In this document: positions 5,644 to 6,103 of the stretch, one piece after another
How the letters are laid out: each line of letters opens with the position of its first letter
How positions within the stretch are numbered: position 1 is the first letter of the stretch
Assembly (NCBI RefSeq): GCF_001983105.1
Contig: NZ_MOMC01000022.1
Location: 61,068-67,170, forward strand
DNA length: 6,103 nucleotides
DNA from: Pseudofrankia asymbiotica
Lineage (GTDB): Bacteria; Actinomycetota; Actinomycetes; Frankiales; Frankiaceae
Reading direction: 5' to 3'
The notes under the pieces: model-generated
What the model saw: the letters and a program-made list of their open reading frames with translations, nothing else
Databases searched by the model: none
Told to the model about the DNA's origin: nothing
Position numbers and translations under genes: made by a program

Positions 5644-5686
5644 GTCCGGGCCATCGCCCACGAGCCGTCACGGGAGTGTCGAGTCC

Positions 5687-6103
5687 ATGCTGATCGAGCT
5701 GAGCTCGGAGCAGGAGATCCTGCGTGACACCACGGCGCGCTACCTGGAGCGGGAGGCCGCGCCGAGCGCGCTGCGCCGGCTGCGCGACGACCCGGAGGGG
5801 TTCGGCCGTGACTACTGGCGGGCCGGCGCCGAGCTCGGCTGGACCGCCCTGGTGGTCGACGACGAGCTCGGCGGCGGCAGCGTCAGCGGCGCGCCCGTCA
5901 CCGACCTGAGCCTGATCGCCTACGAGTTCGGCACCCACGCGGCGCCGGGCCCGCTGGTCGCGACGAACGTCGTCGCCGCGGCGCTGTCCCGCGCGCTGAC
6001 GGCCGCCGCGGCCGCCGGTCGGTCCGACGAGGCCACCGGGCACGCCGAGGTCCTCGACGCGCTGCTGGCGGGCGAGACGGTCGGCGCGTGGTGCCTGGCC
6101 GAG
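5687..6103 (+). CDS. Acyl-CoA dehydrogenase, N-terminal part (runs off the right edge)
   Basis: The frame from ATG 5687 stays open to the last base, giving 139 residues. GGGAG (5672-5676) lies ten bases upstream. The sequence is the alpha-helical N-terminal domain of acyl-CoA dehydrogenases: LSSEQEILRDTTARYLEREA (5-24), a D-x-x-GF...YWRAGAELGWTALVV segment, the ELGGGS turn (60-65), and YEFGTHAAPGPLVATNVV (79-96), matching the family's typical E-x-G-x-x-x-x-P-G-P-L stretch. The full family length is about 340-400 residues, so the FAD-binding middle and the catalytic glutamate lie outside. It would introduce a double bond alpha-beta to the thioester of an acyl-CoA, passing electrons to electron-transfer flavoprotein. 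Being divergent from the GntR gene suggests control by it. Substrate class is not visible. Confidence 0.93.
   Translation, partial: MLIELSSEQEILRDTTARYLEREAAPSALRRLRDDPEGFGRDYWRAGAELGWTALVVDDELGGGSVSGAPVTDLSLIAYEFGTHAAPGPLVATNVVAAALSRALTAAAAAGRSDEATGHAEVLDALLAGETVGAWCLAE

Larger units (their letters stand above)
5414..5686. promoter_or_regulatory. Divergent intergenic region between regulator and acyl-CoA dehydrogenase
   Basis: These 273 bases lie between the two divergent start codons and hold no gene that I can support. They contain islands of lower GC content: around 5472-5487, around 5531-5537, and 5611-5643, the last being the most AT-rich part of the window. On the minus strand, CATACT (complement of 5474-5479) could be a -10 element for the regulator, but no good -35 is seen. 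Candidate operator-like sequences are listed separately. The usual GntR arrangement would have autoregulation plus control of the divergent gene from here. Confidence 0.6.

Noticed and set aside
5149..5661. Minus-strand frame of 170 codons across the regulator and the divergent promoter
   Set aside because: It is in a different frame from the GntR regulator, shows no domain and crosses the region expected to hold promoters.

Overview
The window comes from a very GC-rich genome. Coding regions have strongly G/C third positions, stops are mostly TGA, two starts are GTG supported by ribosome binding sites on the + strand, and gene order is dense. Together with the protein families present (lipid-transfer-type thiolase, NAD(P)H-dependent 'amine dehydrogenase family' protein, soluble P450, several SDRs, GntR/FCD regulator, acyl-CoA dehydrogenase), this points to an actinobacterium of the Frankia/Mycobacterium/Pseudonocardia type. 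The genus cannot be fixed from the sequence alone.

Layout. 1-147: C-terminal end of a thiolase-like lipid-transfer protein. It overlaps by ATGA a complete Rossmann-fold dehydrogenase (144-1217). 1218-1495: a non-coding stretch with a perfect 46-bp palindrome (probable terminator), a candidate promoter, a 30-codon upstream ORF and a GC hairpin. 1496-2695: cytochrome P450 with all signature motifs. 2817-3557: short-chain dehydrogenase (SDR) with GTG start. 3684-3853: an internally deleted remnant of a sugar-phosphate-isomerase-like TIM-barrel gene whose first and last parts are still readable in different frames. 3923-4705: a second, classical SDR with GTG start. 4706-4756: a short convergent gap carrying a 13-bp tandem repeat. 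4757-5413, minus strand: GntR-family regulator with FCD-type C-terminal domain. 5414-5686: divergent regulatory region. 5687 to the right edge, plus strand: N-terminal 139 residues of an acyl-CoA dehydrogenase.

Working together (inference): the gene set looks like part of a catabolic cluster for a lipophilic, CoA-activated compound such as a steroid, terpenoid or branched/cyclic acid. The P450 would hydroxylate, the SDRs would oxidise or reduce alcohol/ketone groups, the acyl-CoA dehydrogenase and thiolase-like protein would act on CoA thioesters, and the GntR regulator would respond to a pathway acid or acyl-CoA. No gene shows the actual substrate. I found no tRNA, rRNA, CRISPR array or insertion sequence. 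The families are ordinary. The least ordinary items are the internally deleted gene remnant, the long perfect palindrome, the leader arrangement before the P450, and the repeats in the divergent promoter region.
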